Source: DAIPHL01 sp036771375
Lineage (GTDB): Bacteria > Synergistota > Synergistia > Synergistales > Synergistaceae
Direction: 5' to 3'
Assembly: GCA_036771375.1 (NCBI GenBank)
Contig: DAIPHL010000132.1
Coordinates: 1 to 6,031, forward strand
Length of the DNA stretch: 6,031 nt
Shown: piece after piece, positions 1 to 5,553 of the stretch
Position numbering within the stretch: the first letter of the stretch is position 1
Layout: every line of letters starts with the position of its first letter
The notes under the pieces: model-generated
Database searches by the model: none
Told to the model about the DNA's origin: nothing
Seen by the model: the letters and a program-made list of their open reading frames with translations, nothing else
Translations under genes and position numbers: made by a program

Positions 1-685
1 GGTCGGCGCTCACGCTTCTTTTGATCCTTCTCGCGGCTTCCGCCGGGTCGTCCGCTCCGAATACGGCATTGCCCGCGACGAGGACGTCGCAACCGCAGTC
101 GACCAGCATCGAAGCGTTTTTCGAAGAAACACCCCCGTCTATCTCTATCAGATAGTCCAGGGAGTGGACCGCGCGGAAGCGCACGAGATCCTTCACCTTG
201 CCGAGGACTTGTGGTATGAACACCTGTCCCCCGAAACCGGGGTTGACCGACATGACCAGAGCCAGGTCCACGAAGGGAAGAAGAGGCTCCAGGAAACAGA
301 ACGGCGTCCCCGGGTTGACGGAGACACCGGGACGAACCCCGAGCTCCCGTATTCTCTGAACGACCCGCAAAATATGTCGGTCGGCCTCGACATGAACCGT
401 CAGCACGTCCGGACGGACCGAGGCGAACATCTCCACGAACGCGCCGGCCGGTTCGACCATGATGTGCACGTCCAGAAAGGCGTTTGGGAAGGCCGAACGA
501 AGCGCCCCCACCATGGCGGGACCATAGGTGAGGTTCGGCACGAAATGCCCGTCCATGATATCGACATGAATCCAGTCTCCCTCTCCCTCGAGCGAACGCA
601 GAGCCTCGCCGACGGCAAGAGGATTCGCGCTCAAGATCGACGGAGCGAGCAGAAAGGGCTTGCCCGCCTTGAGATCCCCGTTCAC
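1..685 (-). CDS. rpe: Ribulose-phosphate 3-epimerase (3' end cut by window edge)
   Basis: This enzyme interconverts D-ribulose 5-phosphate and D-xylulose 5-phosphate in the cytoplasmic pentose phosphate pathway. About 228 residues are visible, close to the usual full length near 220, so only a short C-terminal tail is missing. The TIM-barrel signatures appear in order: APSILSAN (residues 14-21), HVDIMDGHFVPN (40-51), DVHIMVEP (72-79), VMSVNPGFGGQVF (144-156), EIDGGVS (181-187) and a VAGNAVFG phosphate-binding loop near the end. The metal and catalytic residues expected from the family are present: H40, D42, H74 and D183. The start is GTG at 685, with AGGAG at 694-698 lying 8 bases upstream. 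The GTG overlaps the TGA of the upstream PASTA gene as GTGA, implying translational coupling. The chosen start gives roughly eight residues more than many homologues before the first strand. Confidence 0.96.
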   Translation of the reverse strand, partial: MNGDLKAGKPFLLAPSILSANPLAVGEALRSLEGEGDWIHVDIMDGHFVPNLTYGPAMVGALRSAFPNAFLDVHIMVEPAGAFVEMFASVRPDVLTVHVEADRHILRVVQRIRELGVRPGVSVNPGTPFCFLEPLLPFVDLALVMSVNPGFGGQVFIPQVLGKVKDLVRFRAVHSLDYLIEIDGGVSSKNASMLVDCGCDVLVAGNAVFGADDPAEAARRIKRSVSAD

Positions 686-1806
686 CTGTACCGCTCCTGC
701 CAGACCAGTTCGCCACCGAGCGACACGGTGACCCCGGCGTTGCCGGAATACGGCGCATCGATCGTGATGTACTCTCCTCCCTTGGCCTGCTGTTCCTTCA
801 GGACCCTGCTTCCGTTCTGATCGGTGATCTCGATCTTCAACAACAGAGATTTCGAAAGAGGGGGAACCTGGTAGCGAATCTTCGCCGTCCTCTTTCCGAC
901 GGGCTGCTCCGGAACCGGGACCGGCTCCGTCTGCTGCGGTGCGGGGGGAGGCACGACGGGAACCGTCTGCACCACAGGTTTTTCCGGCGGCCTCGGCGGT
1001 TCCTCGGCGGCCTTGATCGGCTCCGAGGGAGGAATCGCCTCCACGGTCTTCGTCGGTTCGTACGGAGGCTCCGCGACATTGGACGTCGTATCCTCTCCGG
1101 CCCTCGCGACGTAGAGCGAGACCGCTCCTCCGAAAGGAACGCGGGAGCCGGCCCTCGGCTGTGTTCTGACGATGTTTCCCTCCGGGACCACGTTCGATTC
1201 GACGGTGATGACGCTTGAAACGGTGAGATTGCTCTGCTGCACGATCTCACGCGCCAGCTTCTCGGTCTGTCCCCTGAGGTCCGGGACCAGCACCATCTCT
1301 TTCCTGCCCTCCCCTCCCTCGCTGATCAGAAGCCCGACCATCCGGTTCCCCGACACCATGGCCGGCGCCGCCGGATTCTGCGCGATGACCGTCCCCGCCG
1401 GTTTCAGGGGATCCGTCACACGAAGGACGTTTCCGACCTTGAAGCCCGAAAGATCCAGCGTCTTTGCCGCTTCCGCGAAGGAGAGCCCCCTGACGTCCGG
1501 CACCTGTGTCTGGAAGCCGCCCTTGCTGACCTTTATGTTGACGATCTTTCCCTTCGCGAGACGTTCTCCGGGATCGAGGGCCTGGGAGACGACGATGCCC
1601 GAAGGCTGCTCGGATTCGATCCAGTCGATTCTGGCGGAAAGCCCCAGCGCCTCCAGCTTTCCTCCGGCCTCCTCCACGGGTATCCCCACCAACGACGGCA
1701 TCGTGACGCTCTTATTCTCCGAGAATATGATGCGAACGGCCATAAACCCGGACCCCACCAAAACCAGCAGCGCGATGAGAATGCCCCATCTGAAAAATCT
1801 GTTCAC
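682..1806 (-). CDS. Membrane-anchored protein with three PASTA domains, no kinase
   Basis: The 374-residue product has a short basic N-terminus (MNRFFRWG), one hydrophobic helix (about 7-28) and an extracytoplasmic remainder. Three PASTA repeats follow at about 33-95, 100-163 and 172-235, each with the VPD/MPS-LxG opening and an internal G-x-V-xxQxPxxG-type turn. A Pro/Glu/Val-rich linker (about 245-303) leads to a small beta-rich C-terminal region (305-374) that I do not recognise. PASTA domains bind muropeptides or lipid II in Ser/Thr kinases and class B PBPs. Here there is no kinase or transpeptidase domain, so a role in sensing or binding peptidoglycan is inferred only. The start is GTG at 1806 with AGGAGG eight bases upstream. 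It lies 51 bases downstream of rsmB and overlaps rpe by four bases, so it is probably in the same operon. The neighbourhood matches that of prkC in Firmicutes. Confidence 0.9.
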   Translation of the reverse strand: MNRFFRWGILIALLVLVGSGFMAVRIIFSENKSVTMPSLVGIPVEEAGGKLEALGLSARIDWIESEQPSGIVVSQALDPGERLAKGKIVNIKVSKGGFQTQVPDVRGLSFAEAAKTLDLSGFKVGNVLRVTDPLKPAGTVIAQNPAAPAMVSGNRMVGLLISEGGEGRKEMVLVPDLRGQTEKLAREIVQQSNLTVSSVITVESNVVPEGNIVRTQPRAGSRVPFGGAVSLYVARAGEDTTSNVAEPPYEPTKTVEAIPPSEPIKAAEEPPRPPEKPVVQTVPVVPPPAPQQTEPVPVPEQPVGKRTAKIRYQVPPLSKSLLLKIEITDQNGSRVLKEQQAKGGEYITIDAPYSGNAGVTVSLGGELVWQERYR

Positions 1807-1857
1807 TCCCGATTCCTCCTAGAGAGCGCGTGACATACGCCCCGTACAGTCAAACAT

Positions 1858-3186
1858 TCAATTCTTTTTTTTGAAGATCGCCGTGTAAAATCCGTCTACC
1901 CACGGCAACTCCGGCATCGTGACGGTTCCGTACGGCCGGCCTCGCCTCTGCATCGGGAGCTTGATCCGCGAGGAGAGCTCGACCAGATCGTCTCGCCTCG
2001 CGAGGACGCTGCCCACCACATTTTCGTTTTCGTCCTTGAAGAGGCTGCACGTACAATACATCATGACACCGCCGGGTTGCAACATGTCCGCGGCCCTCGC
2101 AAAGAGCCTCTCCTGGAGTTCGGCCGCGCTCTTCAGCTTTGCCGGAGAACACCTCCACTTCCCCTCCGGATGGCGTCCCCAGGTCCCACTGCCGGAGCAG
2201 GGGGCATCCAACAGAATGGCGGACGGGCGCTCGCCGGGGCTCAATTCGAGAGCGTCTCCGACGGCAAGCCTCGCCCTTCCGGAGACACCCAGGCGCTCGA
2301 GCTCCCGTTCGGCCGAAGCGATTCTCGCCCCGGAGAGATCCCAGCCCTCCAGACGGGCTTCCTTTCGAAGGGAGAGGATCTGCCCCGCCTTGATCCCGCG
2401 CCCGGCGCACAGATCGAGCAAAAAATCGCCGTTCCAGTGAGAGAGAAGACTTTCGACAGCCCAGATCGAGGACTCCCCCTGCGGTGTAACCTCACCCTCT
2501 CGATAGCCGGGCAGATCCGGCGGATGGGGGTTCGTCTCCAACCGAACCGACGAGGCGAGAAAATCGGACTCCGTCGCACCCCAGGAGGAATTTTCCTCGA
2601 TCCAGGATGCCCGGTCGGCCCAGGGGGATACGCGCAGCGACATGAACGTCTGCATGGACGAGAGCGGAAGCAAACGCTTCGCCTCTTTCGTCCCCCAATC
2701 CCGACTCCACTGCGCGGCGACCCATCCGGGAACGCCGAAGGCGAGCGCCTGATCGCGCAGAGCCGGAGCCCGTTCCAGGGACTCGATGTAGGCAGGAGCC
2801 CGCTCCATCACGGTATGCAGAACCGCGTTGACCAACGCGTGCTCCCTCGAGTCTCCGTTTTCCGCGTGCTCCAGCCTCTTCACCCTCTGCACCAACGCGT
2901 TCACGAGAACGCCCGGCTTGAAGAAGCGAAGCTCCAAAACCCCCGCGATGCCCAGATGCAGAGCCGCGACGGTCTGCGGATGCAACGAGACAAGCGGCTT
3001 TCGGCAGTATTTCCCCAGGATGTGTTTCCACAACCCCAGACGACGCAGCGTGATATACACCAGCGTCGCGGCGAGCTTCCGCTCGGAGGGCGAGACATCC
3101 GCCCAAACACGGCGCAGCGCCTCTGCGGCGAACGCACCCTTTTCGACCTCGTCCAAGACCGCAAGGGCGCCTTCTATTCCTCTCAC
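1858..3186 (-). CDS. rsmB: 16S rRNA (cytosine(967)-C(5))-methyltransferase
   Basis: The 442-residue product fits the RsmB/Sun family, which methylates C967 of 16S rRNA (E. coli numbering) using S-adenosylmethionine. The N-terminal third (about 1-140) is the all-helical NusB-like RNA-binding domain. The Rossmann methyltransferase core follows, with the SAM loop LLDLCAGRGIKAGQ (256-269), the acidic residue D283 in EGWDLSGARI, the DAPCSGSG motif (327-334) and the TCS motif (379-381). C380 and C330 are the two conserved cysteines, one acting as nucleophile and the other assisting product release, so the enzyme should be active. RHPEGKWR (338-345) and the C-terminal DGFYTAIF are also typical. The start is GTG at 3186, with GGGAGG about six bases upstream. 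It is 40 bases after the peptidase gene. The last codons contain a run of eight A residues. Other RNA m5C methyltransferases (RsmF, NSUN type) are less likely because of the NusB domain. Confidence 0.95.
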   Translation of the reverse strand: MRGIEGALAVLDEVEKGAFAAEALRRVWADVSPSERKLAATLVYITLRRLGLWKHILGKYCRKPLVSLHPQTVAALHLGIAGVLELRFFKPGVLVNALVQRVKRLEHAENGDSREHALVNAVLHTVMERAPAYIESLERAPALRDQALAFGVPGWVAAQWSRDWGTKEAKRLLPLSSMQTFMSLRVSPWADRASWIEENSSWGATESDFLASSVRLETNPHPPDLPGYREGEVTPQGESSIWAVESLLSHWNGDFLLDLCAGRGIKAGQILSLRKEARLEGWDLSGARIASAERELERLGVSGRARLAVGDALELSPGERPSAILLDAPCSGSGTWGRHPEGKWRCSPAKLKSAAELQERLFARAADMLQPGGVMMYCTCSLFKDENENVVGSVLARRDDLVELSSRIKLPMQRRGRPYGTVTMPELPWVDGFYTAIFKKKN

Positions 3187-3210
3187 GAAACGCCTCCCGT
3201 CCCCTCGGAC

Positions 3211-3228
3211 GACCCGTTCAAACGGTTC
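3211..3228 (-). repeat. Imperfect inverted repeat between peptidase and rsmB
   Basis: The plus strand reads GACCCGTTCAAACGGTTC. The arms CCGTT and AACGG pair perfectly around a two-base centre, and the outer bases pair again after one mismatch, giving eight pairs in nine. It spans the peptidase stop codon and ends 25 bases before the rsmB start. No U-run follows, so it is not a classical terminator. It might stabilise or process the mRNA, or it may be chance. Confidence 0.3.
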
Positions 3229-3916
3229 AATCCCGTCTGCCCCGCGACCGGATGATCAGGCTCAAAAGCTGCATCACCGCCATCAACGTCGCCGCGACAT
3301 ACGTCAGCGCAGCCGCGTCGAGCACCTTTTTCGCCCCCGCGATCTCCTGCTGATTCAGGGTTCCCGTGCCGGCAAGAAGCTTGAGCGCCCTGGAGGACGC
3401 GTCGAACTCCACCGGCAGAGTCACGAGGTGAAAGATCACCACGCCGGAGAAGAGCAGGATACCGACGTTGACGAGCGACGGTACGCTCATGAGAATACCC
3501 AGGAAAAAAAGAGGGATCGCCGCGGTCGAACCAATGTTGACGACCGGAACCAGGGAGTTGCGGAAGCGCAGCGGCGCATAGCCCTCCTTGTCCTGCACCG
3601 CATGTCCCACCTCGTGGGCGGCGACTCCGATCGCCGCGATACTGGAATTTCCACTCACCGAATCGGAGAGACGAAGCACCTTCGAGCGCGGATCGTAATG
3701 ATCCGTCAGATTTCCCCGAACTCTCTCGATTCGGACGTTCTGCAGGCCGAAATTATCGAGCAATCTTCTGGAGACGACCTCCGCGCTCACTCCTCTGGAC
3801 GCGTAAATTTCGCTGTAACGTGCGAACGAGCTTTGCACCCTCGATTGAGCGTAAATCGCAAGCAAAACCGCAGGGAGCAAAAGCATCATACTCAGGGGGT
3901 CGAACATCGGCATCAT
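3227..3916 (-). CDS. YugP-type membrane zinc metallopeptidase
   Basis: The 229-residue product belongs to the neutral zinc metallopeptidase family typified by Bacillus YugP. It has an N-terminal hydrophobic helix (about 7-23), a zinc-binding HEVGH motif at 101-105 with the preceding AAIGVAA helix, and two adjacent hydrophobic segments (about 122-142 and 146-166). These are followed by the family-typical LPVEFDAS stretch (168-174, with E170 and D172 as possible ligand or active-site residues) and a C-terminal helix (about 205-222). Length and topology match the family. Substrates are poorly known; a membrane protein quality-control or processing role is inferred. The first of two consecutive ATG codons at 3916 is used here; GGAGGTGG lies about nine bases upstream. 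It leads the minus-strand unit peptidase-rsmB-PASTA-rpe, as is common in Clostridia-like gene orders. Confidence 0.92.
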   Translation of the reverse strand: MMPMFDPLSMMLLLPAVLLAIYAQSRVQSSFARYSEIYASRGVSAEVVSRRLLDNFGLQNVRIERVRGNLTDHYDPRSKVLRLSDSVSGNSSIAAIGVAAHEVGHAVQDKEGYAPLRFRNSLVPVVNIGSTAAIPLFFLGILMSVPSLVNVGILLFSGVVIFHLVTLPVEFDASSRALKLLAGTGTLNQQEIAGAKKVLDAAALTYVAATLMAVMQLLSLIIRSRGRRD

Positions 3917-3950
3917 CTGGAACCACCTCCATCGTTCACGTCTTTCATCG
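3915..3950 (-). other. Possible 11-codon upstream ORF overlapping the peptidase start
   Basis: On the minus strand an ATG at 3948-3950 opens an 11-residue frame, MKDVNDGGGSR, whose TGA stop overlaps the first ATG of the peptidase (ATGA). The peptidase ribosome binding site lies within it. It has no Shine-Dalgarno sequence of its own, and the predicted transcription start falls close to its ATG, so it could be translated leaderless or not at all. Conservation is unknown to me. Confidence 0.15.
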
Positions 3951-3953
3951 TTT

Positions 3954-3983
3954 ATTATATCAGGTCGAAAACCTCTATTTCGA
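3954..3983 (-). promoter_or_regulatory. Candidate sigma-70-type promoter for the peptidase-rsmB-PASTA-rpe unit
   Basis: On the minus strand a perfect TATAAT (3954-3959) is preceded by an 18-base spacer and TCGAAA (3978-3983, four of six matches to TTGACA). The predicted start near 3947-3950 leaves an untranslated leader of roughly 30 bases before the peptidase ATG, with its ribosome binding site inside. The -35 box lies within the last codons of the upstream aminotransferase gene. No strong hairpin plus U-run separates the two genes, so readthrough from the aminotransferase gene is also possible. Confidence 0.55.
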
Positions 3984-5123
3984 TCCCCTGTAGAACGCAG
4001 CGATCTCCGAGACGACGCGCTCCTGTTCGTCGCAGGTAAGCTCCGGGAACATCGGAAGAGCCAGGACCTCCCGGCAGAGTCGCTCGGAGACCGGCATGTC
4101 GCCTTCCTTGCACCCGGCCGACGCGAAACAGGGCTGCATGTGCAGAGAAAGCGGATAGTAGATTCTCGTCACGATCCCGCGGTCCGCGAGAAATCGATGC
4201 AGCTCGTCGCGGCGCTCCGCCCTGATCACGTATTGATGGTACGTGTGCCTGTTTCCCGGCGCCTCCGTCGGCGGGGTGATTCGCCCGAGAAGATCGCGCT
4301 CCAGAAACATCAGATCGTACCGGCGAGCGACCTCGCGGCGCTCCTCGATCCACGTCTCGATGTGCCGCAGACGCACCTGCAGAATCGCGGCCTGCAGCGC
4401 GTCCATCCGGCTGTTTATGCCAACCTCCTCGTGAACGTACGTCGTCACGGCTCCGTGAACCCGGAGCCTGGCGAGAGAATCTCCGTGCCGATCGGACACG
4501 CATGTCACCATCCCCGCGTCTCCGTACGCGCCGAGGTTCTTTGTGGGGAAGAACGAGAAACAGCCGAAATCACCCCACGCACCCGCACGCATGATCCTTC
4601 CGTCGACCGTTCGGTGCGCTCCGAACGCCTGCGCGCAGTCCTCGACGATCGCGACCTTTCGAGCGCGGAGCTCCTTCTCCAGCGTTTCGAGCGCACACAT
4701 CTGTCCGAAGAGGTGCACCGGTATGACCGCCTTCGTCCTCCCGGTGAGCGCCCGCAGCACCCCATCCATGGAGATGTTGAACGTATCCGGGTCCACGTCG
4801 ACGAACACCGGCCGGGCGCCGAGTCTCGTGACACAGCTCGCGGTGGCGAAAAAACTGAAGGGCGTGGTCACGACCTCGTCGCCGGGTTTCACGCCAAGCG
4901 CCATCAAAGCGAGCAGCAGCGCATCCGTCCCCGAAGCGCAGCTCACCGCGTGCGGTACTCCGAGATACGAAGCGACCTCGCTTTCGAACGCGGAGACCTC
5001 CGGGCCCATGATGAAATGCTGGGAGCTCAGAACCCTTTCGATGGCCTCCTTGATCTCTTTGTCGACTCTCGCATAATTGCGCTTCAAATCGAAGGACGGA
5101 ATCTGCGGCAGCGATTCAGGCAT
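3975..5123 (-). CDS. DegT/DnrJ/EryC1/StrS sugar-nucleotide aminotransferase
   Basis: This 382-residue PLP enzyme of fold type I transfers an amino group, usually from glutamate, to a keto-sugar nucleotide used for surface glycans. The PLP-phosphate site SCASGTDALLLAL (61-73), the EDCAQAFGA stretch (161-169, D162 contacting the pyridine nitrogen) and SFFPTKNLGAYGDAGM (190-205, Schiff-base K195) are all intact. The C-terminal stretch HMQPCF to LALPMFPELT (328-363), with its EGDMPVSERL core, most resembles the WbpE/QdtB/FdtB group, which aminates 3-keto sugars. The exact substrate cannot be read from the sequence. The start is ATG at 5123 with a weak G-rich ribosome binding site (GGGGG at 5133-5137, nine bases away). 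No other glycan genes are visible. It is divergent from the small membrane gene and 58 bases upstream of the peptidase. Confidence 0.93.
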   Translation of the reverse strand: MPESLPQIPSFDLKRNYARVDKEIKEAIERVLSSQHFIMGPEVSAFESEVASYLGVPHAVSCASGTDALLLALMALGVKPGDEVVTTPFSFFATASCVTRLGARPVFVDVDPDTFNISMDGVLRALTGRTKAVIPVHLFGQMCALETLEKELRARKVAIVEDCAQAFGAHRTVDGRIMRAGAWGDFGCFSFFPTKNLGAYGDAGMVTCVSDRHGDSLARLRVHGAVTTYVHEEVGINSRMDALQAAILQVRLRHIETWIEERREVARRYDLMFLERDLLGRITPPTEAPGNRHTYHQYVIRAERRDELHRFLADRGIVTRIYYPLSLHMQPCFASAGCKEGDMPVSERLCREVLALPMFPELTCDEQERVVSEIAAFYRGSK

Positions 5124-5161
5124 AACAAAATTCCCCCATTTGTCCGTCTTGGATAGACACG

Positions 5162-5190
5162 ATCATATAAATTTTCACGACCCTCCCGTA
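5162..5190 (-). promoter_or_regulatory. Weak candidate promoter for the aminotransferase gene
   Basis: The minus strand has TATGAT at 5162-5167 (five of six matches to the -10 consensus) in an AT-rich stretch. A start near 5155 would give a leader of about 32 bases before the ATG at 5123. The hexamer at the 17-base position (TACGGG, 5185-5190) is a poor -35 box, so the call rests almost entirely on the -10 and its position. Confidence 0.25.
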
Positions 5191-5194
5191 CATA

Positions 5195-5210
5195 TTCTCC
5201 CAAACGAGAA
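5195..5210. repeat. Interrupted palindrome TTCTC-N6-GAGAA in the divergent intergenic region
   Basis: The arms TTCTC (5195-5199) and GAGAA (5206-5210) are perfect inverted copies around six bases. The site sits between the two divergent genes, about 70 bases from each start codon. A regulator-binding site is possible, but five-base arms in 157 bases of AT-rich DNA can also arise by chance. Confidence 0.25.
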
Positions 5211-5220
5211 GAATTATTCA

Positions 5221-5249
5221 TGTAGAATAACAAATGCACATCGTATCAT
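5221..5249 (+). promoter_or_regulatory. Candidate promoter of the small membrane gene
   Basis: TATCAT at 5244-5249 matches five of six bases of the -10 consensus and lies 17 bases from TGTAGA (5221-5226), a poor -35 with three of six matches. A transcript starting near 5256 would have a leader of about 25 bases with its Shine-Dalgarno sequence correctly placed. A second -10-like box, TAGAAT (5223-5228), has no convincing -35. Confidence 0.3.
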
Positions 5250-5257
5250 TGTACGAT
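5240..5257. repeat. Palindrome ATCGTA-N6-TACGAT over the candidate promoter of the small membrane gene
   Basis: Perfect six-base arms (5240-5245 and 5252-5257) flank six bases. The site ends seven bases before the ribosome binding site of the plus-strand gene. It covers the -10-like hexamer at 5244-5249. This geometry suits an operator where a bound repressor blocks RNA polymerase. Alternatively, if transcription starts further upstream, it would form a short hairpin in the leader. Confidence 0.35.
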
Positions 5258-5263
5258 AAATTC

Positions 5264-5272
5264 GGGAGGTGA
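5264..5272 (+). promoter_or_regulatory. Strong Shine-Dalgarno site that fixes the start at 5281
   Basis: GGGAGGTGA is almost fully complementary to the 3' end of 16S rRNA and ends eight bases before the ATG at 5281. An in-frame GTG at 5269 would add four residues but lies inside this site, so it cannot be the start served by it. Confidence 0.75.
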
Positions 5273-5280
5273 AGAGTTTC

Positions 5281-5553
5281 ATGACCCTCGAGACCCGCGC
5301 GACCACAAAACGTCTTGCGACGTTGCTCTGTTCGATCGGAACGATCGTCTGTTACAGCTACCTGCTGGGAGGCGTCGGCGGATATCTCTTCGGCAGAGGA
5401 CGCCCCGTCACGGCCACGCTCGGCTTCGTATCGGGAACGATCCTGGCGTGTCTTGCCATGCTCCTTTGGAAAAGCTATCTCGCCGACGTGGATCGTCTCG
5501 CCGAACGGGAGAGGACGGAGAGAGGCCGAAGGGAAGGGAACCAAGACAACTAG
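5281..5553 (+). CDS. Small two-helix membrane protein, tentatively AtpZ/AtpI-like
   Basis: The 90-residue product has two hydrophobic helices (about 13-37 and 43-65) joined by a short basic turn, GRGRPV. A highly charged tail (69-90, rich in Arg and Glu) follows and is probably cytoplasmic. Glycine-rich packing in the first helix (LLGGVGGYLFGR, 28-39) and the overall size recall the AtpZ/AtpI family, small proteins often encoded ahead of F-type ATP synthase genes and linked to assembly or ion supply. The match is by general pattern only, and no atp gene is visible, so function remains open. It is the only plus-strand gene in the window, divergent from the aminotransferase gene. Its TAG stop shares four bases with the stop of the convergent citX-like gene. 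The ATG at 5281 is preferred over the GTG at 5269 because of the ribosome binding site. Confidence 0.78.
   Translation: MTLETRATTKRLATLLCSIGTIVCYSYLLGGVGGYLFGRGRPVTATLGFVSGTILACLAMLLWKSYLADVDRLAERERTERGRREGNQDN
5550..5553. other. Interlocked convergent stop codons in CTAG
   Basis: The plus-strand TAG (5551-5553) and the minus-strand TAG (5552-5550) share the palindrome CTAG, so the two genes overlap by four bases. There is no space for a terminator between them, and I see no hairpin with a U-run just beyond either stop. Confidence 0.9.

Noticed and set aside
164..820. Plus-strand frame (218 codons) opposite rpe
   Set aside because: The minus strand encodes a continuous Rpe with every signature motif, and the plus frame crosses into the PASTA gene.
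1807..1857. TTGACT-like -35 box between rsmB and the PASTA gene
   Set aside because: No -10-like hexamer occurs 16-18 bases downstream; the nearest, TATGTC, is only about ten bases away.
2077..3255. Long plus-strand frame (392 codons) antisense to rsmB
   Set aside because: It lies opposite a gene with intact RsmB motifs. Its product is Arg/Pro/Gly-rich, without recognisable domains, as expected from a shadow frame in GC-rich DNA.
3961..3975. Hairpin AGGT-N5-ACCT after the aminotransferase gene as a terminator
   Set aside because: The stem is only four pairs and no U-run follows; the AT-rich stretch beside it is better explained by the promoter -10 box.
2828..4039. Long plus-strand frame (403 codons) across rsmB and the peptidase
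   Set aside because: It runs antisense across two well-supported genes and their intergenic gap, and its product is of low complexity, rich in Arg, Ser and Thr.
4140..5156. Plus-strand frame (338 codons) antisense to the aminotransferase gene
   Set aside because: The opposite strand encodes an aminotransferase with all catalytic motifs. This frame is Arg-rich with no domain and no convincing ribosome binding site.
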